A stretch of 64,000 nucleotides of DNA from Lactuca virosa. Taxonomy: Eukaryota > Streptophyta > Magnoliopsida > Asterales > Asteraceae. The first letter of the stretch is position 1. Each line of letters starts with the position of its first letter. Of this stretch, positions 11,046-20,891 are shown piece by piece. The DNA is taken from the NCBI GenBank assembly GCA_928212115.1, contig CAKMRJ010000001.1:363944698-364008697 (forward strand), read 5' to 3'. Both the position numbers and the translations under genes were made by a program. Below the pieces are notes generated by a model. It was not told where the DNA came from. It did no database searches and saw only the letters and a program-made list of their open reading frames with translations.

Positions 11046-12077
11046 CAACATTATATGCCTTTGTAGCCTCCCTTAGCATCATAAGAAAGCATTTACGGCC
11101 GCACACCCTCTTGTGAGTGAAGTAAGATCAATTGAGAGCTTATCCTTGAGATTTTGGGAAGGATTCCAAGTTTGAAGAGGAAGTATCAAGGGAGAAGTGT
11201 TAGATCAAGCATCTATTTCGTCTTAGGCATTGAATTGAGGTATGAATCTGTTACCTTGAGCCTAGATTCCATTTGAGAATTGTGACCAACTTTGAGGAAA
11301 TAGAAGCAACCTTGGATCTGGACCTATCACAAGGATATGGTTCCAGATCTAGACCTCCTTAGGTCCCAAACATCATAAAGTTGCACCCTTTATTAAAAGC
11401 CCCTTTTCTCTCCATGCATGAAAACCTTGTTTGAAGGTTAGTTTTCGTGATTATGGACATGTGAGGCTTTGCATGCACGTAAAGTTTGCAACTTTACGTG
11501 TTATCCACACTAGTAGAGTATAGATCTGAAGTTTGGGACCTTGAGTCCCACTGGAAGAGGCCGTAAACATAATGGACTAATAGGGACCCCGATGAGTCGT
11601 GCAAGAGACTCGGCGAGTCGAGAGGGTTCCTCGTTCACGGCCAAGGGTTTACGGCCAAGGGTTTACGACCAAGGGTTTACGGCAAAGGGTGTACGGTTGG
11701 TGGTTTACGGCTGTAAACATCAAGGAACTCGACGAGTCCCTCGGGTGACTCGGCGAGTCGATGAGTTAAGCAGGAACCCGACGAGTGAATGATTGTACTC
11801 GACGAGTCAAGGTCAATATGGACTGTTGACCTTGACTATAGACTTTGACTTTGACCCTCGGGGTATTTATGGGATTATGCTGAGTTATTTACTCATTGAT
11901 TATAGGCAGTTGGGAAGAGCAACATAGGGTATACTTGAATTCAGTTGCTGATTCAGCTTTGTGAGGTGAGTTTTCTCACCATACTAATGGGTCTAAGGCA
12001 CCAAGGCCGGCCCATTTTGTGATAGTTGGTTTACTTGTTATGTAGAGGTGTGATATGTATGTGTGCATGATATGTGG

Positions 12078-12230
12078 TAGAGATAGCCTTCGTGGCTAAC
12101 GGTAGAGATAGCCTTATGGCTAATTGTAGAGATGGCCTTATGGCTAATGGTAGAGACAGCCTTTAAGGCTGATGGTAGAGATAGCCTTTGTGGCAAACGG
12201 TAGAGATAGCTTCATGGCTAATTGACATGT
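12078..12230 (+). repeat. LTR minisatellite, ~23-bp unit
   Basis: Six or so imperfect units of GGTAGAGATAGCCTTATGGCTAA follow each other; a seventh, shortened unit stands at 12238-12262. The array recurs at 19086-19235 in LTR 2 with different substitutions. It lies about 300 bp before the LTR end. Confidence 0.8.
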
Positions 12231-12557
12231 GATATGTGGTAGAGGTAGCTTATAGCTAATGTGATATGCGGTTTGTGTGGGATATGCTCTGGGGGACTCA
12301 CTAAGCTTTCAGCTTACCGTTTGTGGATTTGTTTCAGGTACATCGGAGCCCAAGGGTAAAGGCAAGGCGTGATGATGTGGCGTGCACTCTATCTCTCTTT
12401 TCCGATCTGGGTTGGGGGACACTATGATGTTTTGAAAATAATAATGTTGTAATGTTGATGGTTTTGAATACAATTATTGGAATCTTTATGTTTTATGAAA
12501 AATGGTTGACTAATTAAAACTGAAAAATTTCTTTGTAAAATTTGGGACGTTACAAGT

Positions 12558-12570
12558 TGGTATCAGAGCC
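12558..12570 (+). promoter_or_regulatory. primer-binding site, tRNA-iMet type
   Basis: TGGTATCAGAGCC lies three bases after the LTR end. It is the standard match of plant gypsy elements to the initiator tRNA-Met 3' end. Confidence 0.88.
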
Positions 12571-13098
12571 TTGGTTTGAGGGATTCAGGCATACCCTCGG
12601 GTGTGTCAGGACTCAATCTAAGGAAATGGTAAATTGTTTTCAAAAATAACGTAAAAAGCTTTTTGAAAGAAGGAAAAGATGAGAGTGCAACGCGCGTGAT
12701 CAGCCGAGCCAAGTAAGTAGATCCCCAATATGCTAGTCATGCTATATTGATATTTGAACTTAGATGATCATATGGAATTTGCTATGTGTATGCTTTTAAA
12801 ATTATATACGGTTAGGAGCTTATAGCCTTAGAATGATCTATTTGGCCTTATTTCATGTTCCTTGTCTGGTTGTGGTCCTAGGGTAGAATCTTTTATTCGA
12901 AAGTCTATTTGATCATCTTCTGTGTATAATTTGCATGCATAAAGGCAACCTGTTATAATTGGTTTGTTTGATGTGGGTAGAGAAATCTTAGAACAGTCTA
13001 GGATTTGGGTTATGCGGTGGTTGGTAGTATATGGTTTATTTGGAACGAATTGGAATTATCACATCGAGTCTTGGGGAAAGGTACAGGTAGGTGTGGAA

Positions 13099-13121
13099 GG
13101 TACTATTGGGCCCGTACTACT
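13099..13121 (+). promoter_or_regulatory. leader hairpin with GGGCCC loop
   Basis: About 100 bases before the gag ATG, the arms GGTACTA and TACTAC enclose a loop TTGGGCCCG. One arm has a C in place of the G seen in the other two elements, giving one mismatch here. The surrounding AGGTGTGGAAGG and ACTGGAAGCACAGGATC are also kept in elements C and D. By position and shape it resembles a retroviral dimerisation or packaging hairpin; that role is inference. Confidence 0.55.
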
Positions 13122-13223
13122 GGAAGCACAGGATCTGTACCTGAGCCAATGTTAGATCTGACGACTTCAAGGAGGACCGGTGTGGAGAGATCCGTTTTAT
13201 GGAAATCCTGATCGTTATGATTT

Positions 13224-14433
13224 ATGACATTCCAGTTCAGCATGGTGGTGACACATTTCGGGACGGGAGGATCAGGATCGGGATCTGGATCCGGGAATGG
13301 ATCAGGTGACACTACAGACGGCATATATGGGAGGCTGCGCGAGCTTATTGCAGCCGAGGTTACCAGGGGCATCCTTGACGCTACCCCAGTCATTTTTGGG
13401 ATGGTCAAGGAGGGCATAATGGAGATCATGGAGGAGAGACTCAGATCATTCAGGACTGAGATTACAGCGGGCCAGTTGGGGGCCCGAACTCCCTCCTTCC
13501 GGGAGTTTAAGGCGTGTGGGGCGCCGGAGTTTTTCGGGGTCAGGGACCCCATTGTCAGCCGACGTTGGGTGGCAGATATTGAAAACGCCCAGCACACGAG
13601 TTCTTGCCCGGATATGGCAAAGGTTGGGTTTGCTTCTTGCATGCTGAGAGACAGAGCCCGGGATTGGTGGGGCGAGGTTACTAGACAGGTGGGACCAGCA
13701 GGGGTGGTGGAGATGACGTGGGCCGAGTTTGTTCGGCGATTTGATCTGGAGTTTGCACCACCCATTGAGGTGAAACGATTAGTGCGAGAGGTTCATGAGT
13801 TGCAGCAGACCACCGAGACTGTAGCGGAAATCACCGCCAAGTTTCGGGAACGAGCTTTGTTGATTCCGCAATACGCTACCGATGAGGAAATGAGGCGGAC
13901 CCGATATCATTCCATGCTGAGGGACGATATTCGGGAGTTTGTGAGCTTTACGGGGTGTAAGACCCTGAATGAAATGGTGGAGAAGGCCCGAGAACGGGAA
14001 ATGGAGCTGGAATCCCGCACGAAGCGGAAGCCTGAGCAGGCTCAGGCAGCAGTAGGACAGGCTAAGAAGCCTAAGACGTCAGACACTCCCAGCAAGGGTC
14101 AGCAGGGTCGGGACCGATGTGCCAAGTGTAGTCGGGTACACAGTGGAGCTTGTCGTATCGTAGGCTCGGGATGTTATGCATGTGGCCAGCAGGGCCATAT
14201 GAGCAGGGATTTCCCCGCGAAGGGCTTAATCTGTTTTCACTGCAACCAGACTGGCCATAAGCGGGTCAACTGTCCGAAGTTGCAGGGAGGAGGAGGAGCG
14301 GTGGCGGCGCCTGCGCCCACCACAATGAGGATTACCAATGGCCGCCCTGTTAAGGCAGATACTCCAGCGGTAAAGAGCCGGGCATTTCAGCTGACTACCG
14401 AGGAGGCACGGGCAGCGCCAGACGTTGTGGCTA
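13224..14433 (+). CDS. chromovirus Gag
   Basis: Gag runs from the ATG at 13224 (a second Met is six codons later). It has a Gly/Ser repeat near residues 14-28, a Gag core with ACGAPEFFG, RDRARDWWGEV and WAEFVRRFDLEF (retrotrans_gag pattern), a basic stretch and two zinc knuckles. The first, CYACGQQGHMSRDF, has lost its last Cys; the second, CFHCNQTGHKRVNC, is complete. It would form particles and bind element RNA. The reading frame is open for the full length. If the transcript is not spliced, it continues 22 codons to a TAG that is part of the putative intron's acceptor site. Confidence 0.85.
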
Positions 14434-14498
14434 GTACGTATTCATTCTTCTCTACTCTATGGATCTGTTTCGCTAATGTATATTATATGCTTGTATAG
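14434..14498 (+). other. putative spliceosomal intron between gag and protease
   Basis: The 65-bp segment starts GTACGT and ends TATAG. It is T-rich and has a branch-point-like CTAAT (14472-14476) 22 bases before the end. Its removal joins the gag frame (phase 0) to the protease frame (phase 2), because 65 leaves remainder 2. The joined codon AGG leads into TFSVNGMSAHV, the usual family context. Without removal, translation ends at the TAG formed by the acceptor. The related element C has a 69-bp segment at the same site (23599-23667). Confidence 0.6.
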
Positions 14499-15136
14499 GG
14501 ACCTTTTCGGTCAATGGTATGTCTGCTCACGTCTTATTTGATTCGGGTGCTACCCAATCGTTTTTATCTCTTGCGCTTAGCAAGAAGTTCCGGGAAGCAC
14601 CGGGAACTTTAGATTCCCCGCTCCAGGTGGAGATTGTAGATGACCGCACCATTAGTGCTACGAGGGTGTATCGGGACTGTGTCCTGAATGTGCTTGGTGA
14701 GAGATTTCGTGTCGACCTAGTCCCAATACCGTTGCGAGGGCTGAAAGTGATTATCGGAATGGATTGGTTGGGGGCCAACGGGGCCATGATTGACTGTGAG
14801 CACCAGTTGGTGAGGGTTCGAACACCAAGTGGGGGAGAACTGGTAATACATGATGATAGGGCATCGCAGGGGCCGACCCTCTATTCGGCTGCAAGGGCTA
14901 GGAGGTTCCTGCAGCAGGGTTGTTTGGGATTTCTGGCATATATCTCGGATACAAGGGTAGAGATCACGAAGGATGTAGGCAGTGTCCCAGTTGTTCAGGA
15001 CTTTCGGGATATTTTCCCCGAAGAGTTACCAGGGGTGCCTCCGGAGAGGCAGGTGGAGTTTCGCATTGATTTGGTGTTGGGTGCCGCTCCGATAGCAAAG
15101 GCGCCATACCGGTTGGCACCACCGGAGATGCAGTAA
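14499..15136 (+). pseudogene. chromovirus protease and start of reverse transcriptase
   Basis: The frame contains the aspartic protease site VLFDSGATQSF (D-S-G), the second half VIIGMDWLGANGAMIDC, and the linker FRDIFPEELPGVPPERQVEF into the reverse transcriptase (APYRLAPPEM). It ends at TAA (15134-15136), where relatives have Glu before LSTQLQELL. The protease would cut Gag-Pol. It has no start codon of its own at its real beginning, which fits production as a fusion with Gag through splicing at 14434-14498. Confidence 0.85.
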
Positions 15137-16228
15137 CTCTCTACGCAGCTTCAGGAGCTGCTAGACCGAGGGTTCATTCGTCCGAGCAGTTCCCTGTGGG
15201 GAGCACCGATTCTTTTTGTGAAAAAGAAGGATGGATCGCATAGAATGTGCATCGATTATAGGGAGCTGAACAAGCTAACGGTAAAGAACCGTTAATCGTT
15301 GCCAAGGATCGATGATTTGTTCGATCAGCTGTAGGGTGCGTCTTGGTTTTCCAAGATTGATCTTCGATCGGGATACCATCAGATGAGGATTCGGGATGAG
15401 GATATACCGAAGACGGTTTTCAAGACTCGATATGGGCATTATGAGTTTGTAGTGATGCCGTTTGGGCTTACCAATGCCCCAACATCGTTCATGGACCTTA
15501 TGACTAGGGTATGTAGACCGATGCTGGATCGGTCGGTGATTGTTTTCATTGATGATATTCTGGTCTATTCTAAGACCAGGGAGCAGCACGAATAGCACTT
15601 AAGGGAGATGCTGGAAACCCTAAGGGCAGAGAAGTTGTATGCCAAGTTCTCCAAGTGTGATTTCTGGCTGCGGGAGGTACAATTCTTGGGGCATATCATC
15701 AACCAGGAGGGTATTTCGGTTGATCCGGCCAAGGTTGAGGCTGTGATGCGGTGGGAAGTACCGAAGAATGCATCAGAGATTCGTAGTTTCTTGGGTTTAG
15801 CGGGTTATTATCGGAGATTTATCCAGTACTTCTCCAACATTGTGGTGCCATTGACCCGTCTGACCAAGAAGAATGTGACGTTTCGGTGGGGTACGGATCA
15901 GCAGTTGGCCTTCGATACCTTGAGGCGGAAATTATGCGAGGCTCTGGTCCTTGTTCTACCAGAGGGAGTAGATGATCTGGTGGTGTACTGTGACACATCG
16001 ATTTCAGGGTTAGGTGCGGTACTGATGCAGAGAGGACACGTGATAGTATATTCCTCGCGGCAGTTGAAGCCGCATGAGGCAAATTACCCTACTCACGATC
16101 TAGAACTGGGGGCAGTGGTGTTTGCCCTAAAGATCTGGAGGCACTACTTGTATGGAGTGCGGTGTACCATCTACACCGACCATAAGATTCTGAAGTATTT
16201 GATGGACCAACAGAGCCTCAACATGTGA
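15137..16228 (+). pseudogene. chromovirus reverse transcriptase and RNase H
   Basis: The domain order is intact: RPSSSLWGAPILFVKKKDG, MCIDYRELNKLT, FSKIDLRSGYHQ (motif A), MPFGLTNAPTSF (motif B), catalytic VFIDDILVYS (motif C), FLGHIINQEGI, then RNase H with VVYCDTSISGLG, YPTHDLELGAVVFAL and IYTDHKILKYL. Stops lie at 15293 (TAA, Tyr expected), 15332 (TAG, Gln expected), 15593 (TAG, Gln expected) and 16226 (TGA, Arg expected). The copy is dead, but the code between stops is well kept, so decay is recent. Confidence 0.9.
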
Positions 16229-16240
16229 CAAAGAAGGTGG

Positions 16241-17553
16241 TTGGACGTGCTAAAAGACTATGATTACGGGATTCTATACCACCCAGGGAAGGCCAACGTA
16301 GTGGCCGATGCCTTAAGCCGTAAAACGGCAGGTTCCCCGATGGGGAGTGTGTATTTGAGGATGACGGTGATCTCTCCATTGTTGGAGATGATCAAAGAGG
16401 CTCAGGTTGAGGGAGTAAAGAAAGAGAATCGGAAGGTAGAGAGGATCCAAGGACAATATCCTCTGTTTGTTAAGGATAGTCGTGGCCTCTTGACGCAGTG
16501 TGGCCGGGTGTGGGTACCGGTGACCGGGGGAGTGAGACAGAAGATATTAGAGGAAGCGCATAAGTCCAAGTTCTCTATACATCCAGGAGCTACGAAAATG
16601 TATAGGGACTTGAGGCTGAGTTATTCGTGGCCATGCATGAAGCGGGAAATCGCTTAGTTTGTAGAGCGGTGCTTGACTTGCAGGAAGGTCAAGGCCGAGC
16701 ATCAGCGGCCTCATGGTAAGGTCCAACCGTTTACCCATTCCCATGTGGAAGTGGGAGGAGATCACGATGGACTTCATTACGAAGTTGCCAAGGACGGCGA
16801 GGGGTGTGGATTCCATATGGGTGATTGTGGATAGACTGACGAAGAGTGCCCATTTTATTCCGATATCAGAAAGTATATCCGCAGAGAAGTTGGTGGATAT
16901 TTACGTGCGTGAGGTAGTGGCCAGACATGGGGTTCCTGTGTCGCTAGTCTCTAGTCTCTGATCGTGATGTTCGGTTCACATCCAGATTCTGGAAGAAATT
17001 CCATGAGGAGCTGGGCACTCAGCTACATTTTAGTACGGCGTACCACCCCCAGACCGACGGTCAGAGTGAGAGAACAATCCAGACACTGGAGGATATGTTG
17101 CGGGCATGCGTGCTGGATTTTGGAGGGAGTTGGGATACGTATCTCCCACTGGCAGGATTTTCGTACAATAACAGTTATCATGCCAGTATCGATCGGGCTC
17201 CGTTTGAGATGTTATATGGTCGGAGGTGTAGGACCTCGGTTTGTTGGGATGAGGTTGGGCACCGGGTCATGGGGAGAACTGAGGTAGTGCTCAAGACCAT
17301 CGGATTGATTCAACAGGTGCGCGACCGGTTGCGGGTCGCGCAGATCCGTCAGAAAAGCTATGATGACTGACGGCGAACAGATCTTGAGTTTCAGGTGGGG
17401 GATTTCATGTTGCTAAAGGTGTCGCCCTGGAAAGGGATCATCAGGTTTCGGAAGAGGGGCAAGCTGGGGCCTCGGTATATAGGCCCGTTCAGGATCACGG
17501 CCCGGGTGGGCAAGGTGGCATATCGCTTGGACCTGCCAGAGAAGCTTAGCTAG
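16241..17553 (+). pseudogene. chromovirus RNase H end and integrase
   Basis: After RWLDVLKDYD and the PGKANVVADALSR signature come the integrase zinc finger (H...H...CLTCRKVK), the core (ITMDFITKLPRT, VIVDRLTKSAHF, then YHPQTDGQSERTIQTLEDMLR with the catalytic Glu), FEMLYGRRCRT and a tail. Breaks are a TAG at 16655 (Trp expected), a frameshift near 16720-16730, a small direct duplication of CTAGTCT at 16945-16962 that adds bases before SDRDVRF, a TGA at 17368 (Arg expected) and a TAG at 17551 (Gln expected). Confidence 0.88.
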
Positions 17554-17838
17554 ATTCACAACACGTTCCACGTGTCGCAACTTTGGAAGTGTGTCACAGA
17601 CGAGGCTGCGGTTGTCTCATTGGGTGATATCCAGGTGGATGAGAGCTTGAACTACATCGAGAAGCCCGTTGCCATCTTGGATAGGAAGACGAAGGTTCTC
17701 CGAAATAAGGAAGTAAGACTGGTGAAAGTGCAATGGCAACATCGAAAGGGTTCCGAATGGAATTGGGAACCGGAAGAGGAGATGCGAGAACATTACCCCG
17801 ATTTGTTTAAGTCAGCAGACTTCGAGGATGAAGTCTAG
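17554..17838 (+). pseudogene. chromovirus chromodomain (Pol C-terminus)
   Basis: The last segment reads IHNTFHVSQLWKC..., then YIEKPVAILDRKTKVLRNK and VKVQWQHRKGSEWNWEPEEEM, a chromodomain with the aromatic and acidic residues expected (W in QWQH, the W-x-W-E end). In chromoviruses this domain steers integration into heterochromatin. The frame ends at TAG (17836-17838), 17 bp before the LTR, with the purine tract AAGTGGGGGAGACT in between. Confidence 0.85.
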
Positions 17839-17855
17839 TTTAAGTGGGGGAGACT

Positions 17856-19565
17856 TGTAACACCTGGTTTAATTTGGAAAGGTTTTATGCATGGACTCGA
17901 CGAGTTGGGAGACCAAATCGTCGAGTAGGGTCGTGGTATCATGGAACGCGGAACGGGACTGACTCGGCAAGTCGACGGGTTGACTCAGCGAGTCCGAGCT
18001 GTTTAAAGAAAACCCTAAATTTGGGGTTTGCGCCCTATATAAACAACATTATACGCCTTTGTAGCCTCTCTTAGCATCATAAGAAAGCATTTACGGCCGC
18101 ACACCCCTCTTGTGAGTGAAGTAAGATCAACTGAGAGCTTATCCTTGAGATTTTGGGAAGGATTCCAAGTTTGAAGAGGAAGTATCAAGGGAGAAGTGTT
18201 AGATCAAGCATCTATTTCGTCTTAGGCATTGAATTGAGGTATGAATCTGTTACCTTGAGCCTAGATTCCATTTGAGAATTGTGACCAACTTTGAGGAAAT
18301 AGAAGCAACCTTGGATCTGGACCTATCACAAAGATATGGTTCCAGATCTGGACCTCCTTAGGTCCCAAACATCATAAAGTTGCACCCTTTATTAAGCCCC
18401 TTTTCTCTCCATGCATGAAAACCTTGTTTGAAGGTTAGTTTTGGTGATTATGGCCATGTGAGGCTTTGCATGCACGTAAAGTTTGCAACTTTACGTGTTA
18501 TCCACACTAGTAGAGTATAGATCTGAAGTTTGGGACCTTGAGTCCCACTGGAAGAGGCCGTAAACATAATGGACTAATAGGGACCCGACGAGTCGTGCAA
18601 GAGTCTCGGCGAGTCGAGAGGGTTCCTCGTTCACGGCCAAGGGTTTGCGGCCAAGGGTTTACGACCAAGGGTTTACGGCCAAGGGTTTACGGCAAAGGGT
18701 GTACGGTTGGTGGTTTACGGCTGTAAACATCAAGGAACTCGACGAGTCCCTCGGGTGACTCGGCGAGTCGATGAGTTAAGCAGGAACCCGACGAGTGAAT
18801 GATTGTACTCGACGAGTCAAGGTCAATATGGACTGTTGACCTTGACTATAGACTTTGACTTTGACCCTCGGGGTATTTATGGGATTATGCTGAGTTATTT
18901 ACTCATTGATTATAGGCAGTTGGGAAGAGCAGCATAGGGTATACTTGAATTCAGTTGCCGATTCAGCTTTGTGAGGTGAGTTTTCTCACCATACCAATGG
19001 GTCTAAGGCACCAAGGCCGGCCCATTTTGTGATAGTTGGTTCACTTGTTATGTAGAGGTGTGATATGTATGTGTGCATGATATGTGGTACAGATAGACTT
19101 CGTGGCTAACGGTAGAGATAGCCTTATGGCTAATGGTAGCGATGGCCTTATGGCTAATGGTAGAGACAACCTTTATGGCTGATGGTAGAGATAGCCTCTG
19201 TGGCTAACGGTAGATATAGCTTCATGGCTAATTGACATGTGATATGTGGTAGAGGTAGCTTATAGCTAATGTGATATGTGGTTTGTGTGGGGTATGCTCT
19301 GGGGGACTCACTAAGCTTTCAGCTTACCGTTTGTGGATTTGTTTCAGGTACATCGGAGCCCAAGGGTAAAGGCAAGGCGTGATGATGCGGCGTGCACTCT
19401 ATCTCTCTTTTCCGATCTGGGTTGGAGGACACTATGATGTTTTGAAAATAATAATGTTGTAATGTTGATGGTTTTTGAATACAATTATTGGAATCTTTAT
19501 GTTTTATGAAAAATGGTTGACTAATTAAAACTGAAAAATTTCTTTGTAAAATTTGGGACGTTACA
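17856..19565 (+). repeat. chromovirus LTR 2
   Basis: A 1710-bp LTR with the same ends as LTR 1 (TGTAACACC...GTTACA). It differs by scattered substitutions and by one additional 14-bp TACGGCCAAGGGTT unit (five here, four in LTR 1), which accounts for almost all of the length difference. It is followed at once by the resumed copia B LTR at 19566. Confidence 0.9.
18036..18043 (+). promoter_or_regulatory. TATA box of chromovirus LTR 2
   Basis: TATATAAA after GCGCCC, at the position equivalent to 11038-11045 in LTR 1. Confidence 0.55.
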
Positions 19566-19831
19566 TTTACCTAATCAGTCCCTGTTAATTTAATCAGTCA
19601 CTTTTGATCACTAAATTAATTCCAAATTAATTCATGATCAATAGTAATTAAATAATATGATTTCTCAATTAATATATTATTCTTATAATATATTAATAAA
19701 TCACAAATAACCTCTTTCTCAAAAATTCATCCTATCAAATTGCTATAGTGAAGGCAACCCAAAAGGACCATGCTACTATCGGGTCAAGTACATACCAATT
19801 ATATTTATGGGCTTAGACACCTAATCCAACA
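19566..19831 (-). repeat. copia B 5' LTR, right piece
   Basis: This matches 3606-3872 of the 3' LTR and ends CACCTAATCCAACA. Together with 10169-10439 it makes the 5' LTR of element B, minus about 245 bp lost at the chromovirus junction. Confidence 0.85.
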
Positions 19832-20875
19832 CACATGTCATAAAAATGGGATCTTGGTTGCTATCTTTCACCCATGCAAGGGTTTGAGGTCATTAGAGGG
19901 TGATATGGAACTAGGGTTTGGTGTTGTGCTCCATTAAGCCATGAAAAGGCATAAAGTCAGGTACGTTATCACTTTAGATGTTTATTAGGACGAGATATGA
20001 GATTTATATGGGTTGTCTTTACAAATTAAGAGCTAAAATGGAAAAAGACTTATCAGCGTTCTACATGGTGTGCAAAATAGGCTACACCCATCGTATCCTT
20101 GATTCTTTGCGATTTCTTTTAAGCCCTCTACGTGGGGCGTAGAGGCATGGTGTATGCATGGCGTAGCACCATTTGGTCACTTTCGAAAAATTAGGTCATA
20201 TATGGAAGGGTAAAATGGTCTTTTATCATAGAGAGAGAAATTATGTGATGAACCCTTGATTATGGATTATCACCTTAATTTCTAATTAGGGTTGTTTTGG
20301 ATATGTTTAGTGTGAAGAGCTTTTGTAGAAGCAGCTCGAGTATGAGGTTTATCTGACTATCGATTGAGGTGAGTCTTCTTATTATATTGTACGACACTAG
20401 GTGTCATATGTGCTTGTTGTCTTTGTGACTCTTGTTGTATGCCTTTATGCCTATATGATATATGTATGTGGGGTGAAATAGACTAGTTCGGTTGAAAAAT
20501 ACCAATTGAGATGAAATAGACTCGGGGATGAAACAGACCCGTTCGGTTGAAAAATACCGATTGAGTTTAAATAGACCCGGGGGTGAAATAGACTCGTTAC
20601 AGCTTTGAGCTGATATGTATGTATGGTATGCATTATTTTGGGGAATTCACTAAGGTTTGTGCTTATGGTTTATGTTTATGTTTTAGGTACTTCTGGTTCC
20701 AAAAGGAAGAGCTCGATGTGATTGCATTGTATCCACCAATGATCTGCCTTTTATGATATCATTTGTACCCTGATAATTATTTTATATATTATCACACTTT
20801 GATGAGTTTTGGAATGAATGATTGGTGGTTTTGAATGACTTAAAAAAATTTACTTAGTATTTATGAGACGTTACA
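19832..20875 (+). repeat. gypsy C 5' LTR, right part
   Basis: The end GAGACGTTACA followed by AGTTGGTATCAGAGCC marks the LTR border. Inside is a tandem of about 58-bp units (GGTGAAATAGACTCGTTCGGTT type, 20469-20605), at the place where the chromovirus LTR has its own minisatellite. The left part was separated by the copia insertions; 3062-3088 may be another sliver of it. Confidence 0.7.
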
Positions 20876-20878
20876 AGT

Positions 20879-20891
20879 TGGTATCAGAGCC
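20879..20891 (+). promoter_or_regulatory. primer-binding site of gypsy C
   Basis: TGGTATCAGAGCC, three bases after the LTR end, identical to the chromovirus primer site. Confidence 0.85.

Larger units (their letters stand above)
10858..12554 (+). repeat. chromovirus LTR 1
   Basis: A 1697-bp LTR begins TGTAACACCTGG after a purine tract (GTAGGGGAGACT) and ends GGGACGTTACA before a tRNA-Met primer site. It contains ACTCGNCGAGT words (10895-10998, 11580-11810), four 14-bp units of the TACGGCCAAGGGTT type (11636-11700), and a minisatellite of about 23 bp units built on GGTAGAGATAGCCTTATGGCTAA (12078-12230). The second LTR has the same parts. Confidence 0.9.
12555..17855 (+). mobile_element. chromovirus (Ty3/gypsy) internal region
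   Basis: The internal part between two similar LTRs holds a primer-binding site, a leader with a conserved hairpin, gag, a short intron, protease, reverse transcriptase, RNase H, integrase and chromodomain, then a purine tract. This order and the C-terminal chromodomain place it with plant chromoviruses, most like the Tekay/Del group. At least eight stop codons and two frameshifts make it inactive as a source of Pol, but Gag is open throughout. Confidence 0.9.
3089..19831 (-). mobile_element. Ty1/copia retrotransposon B, complete but decayed
   Basis: This inverted copia element has 3' LTR 3089-3872, Pol and Gag on the minus strand (4741-8770), a long leader, a primer-binding site at 10156-10167 and a 5' LTR starting at 10169. 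The 5' LTR is split: 10169-10439 lies left and 19566-19831 right of a chromovirus block. The flanks are CGCAT on the left (3084-3088) and CACAT on the right (19832-19836), a plausible 5-bp target duplication with one change. Stop codons and frameshifts interrupt Pol at several points, so the copy is dead. Confidence 0.88.

Noticed and set aside
13103..13765. 220-codon frame antisense to gag
   Set aside because: Shadow of the gag reading frame, with no recognised domain.
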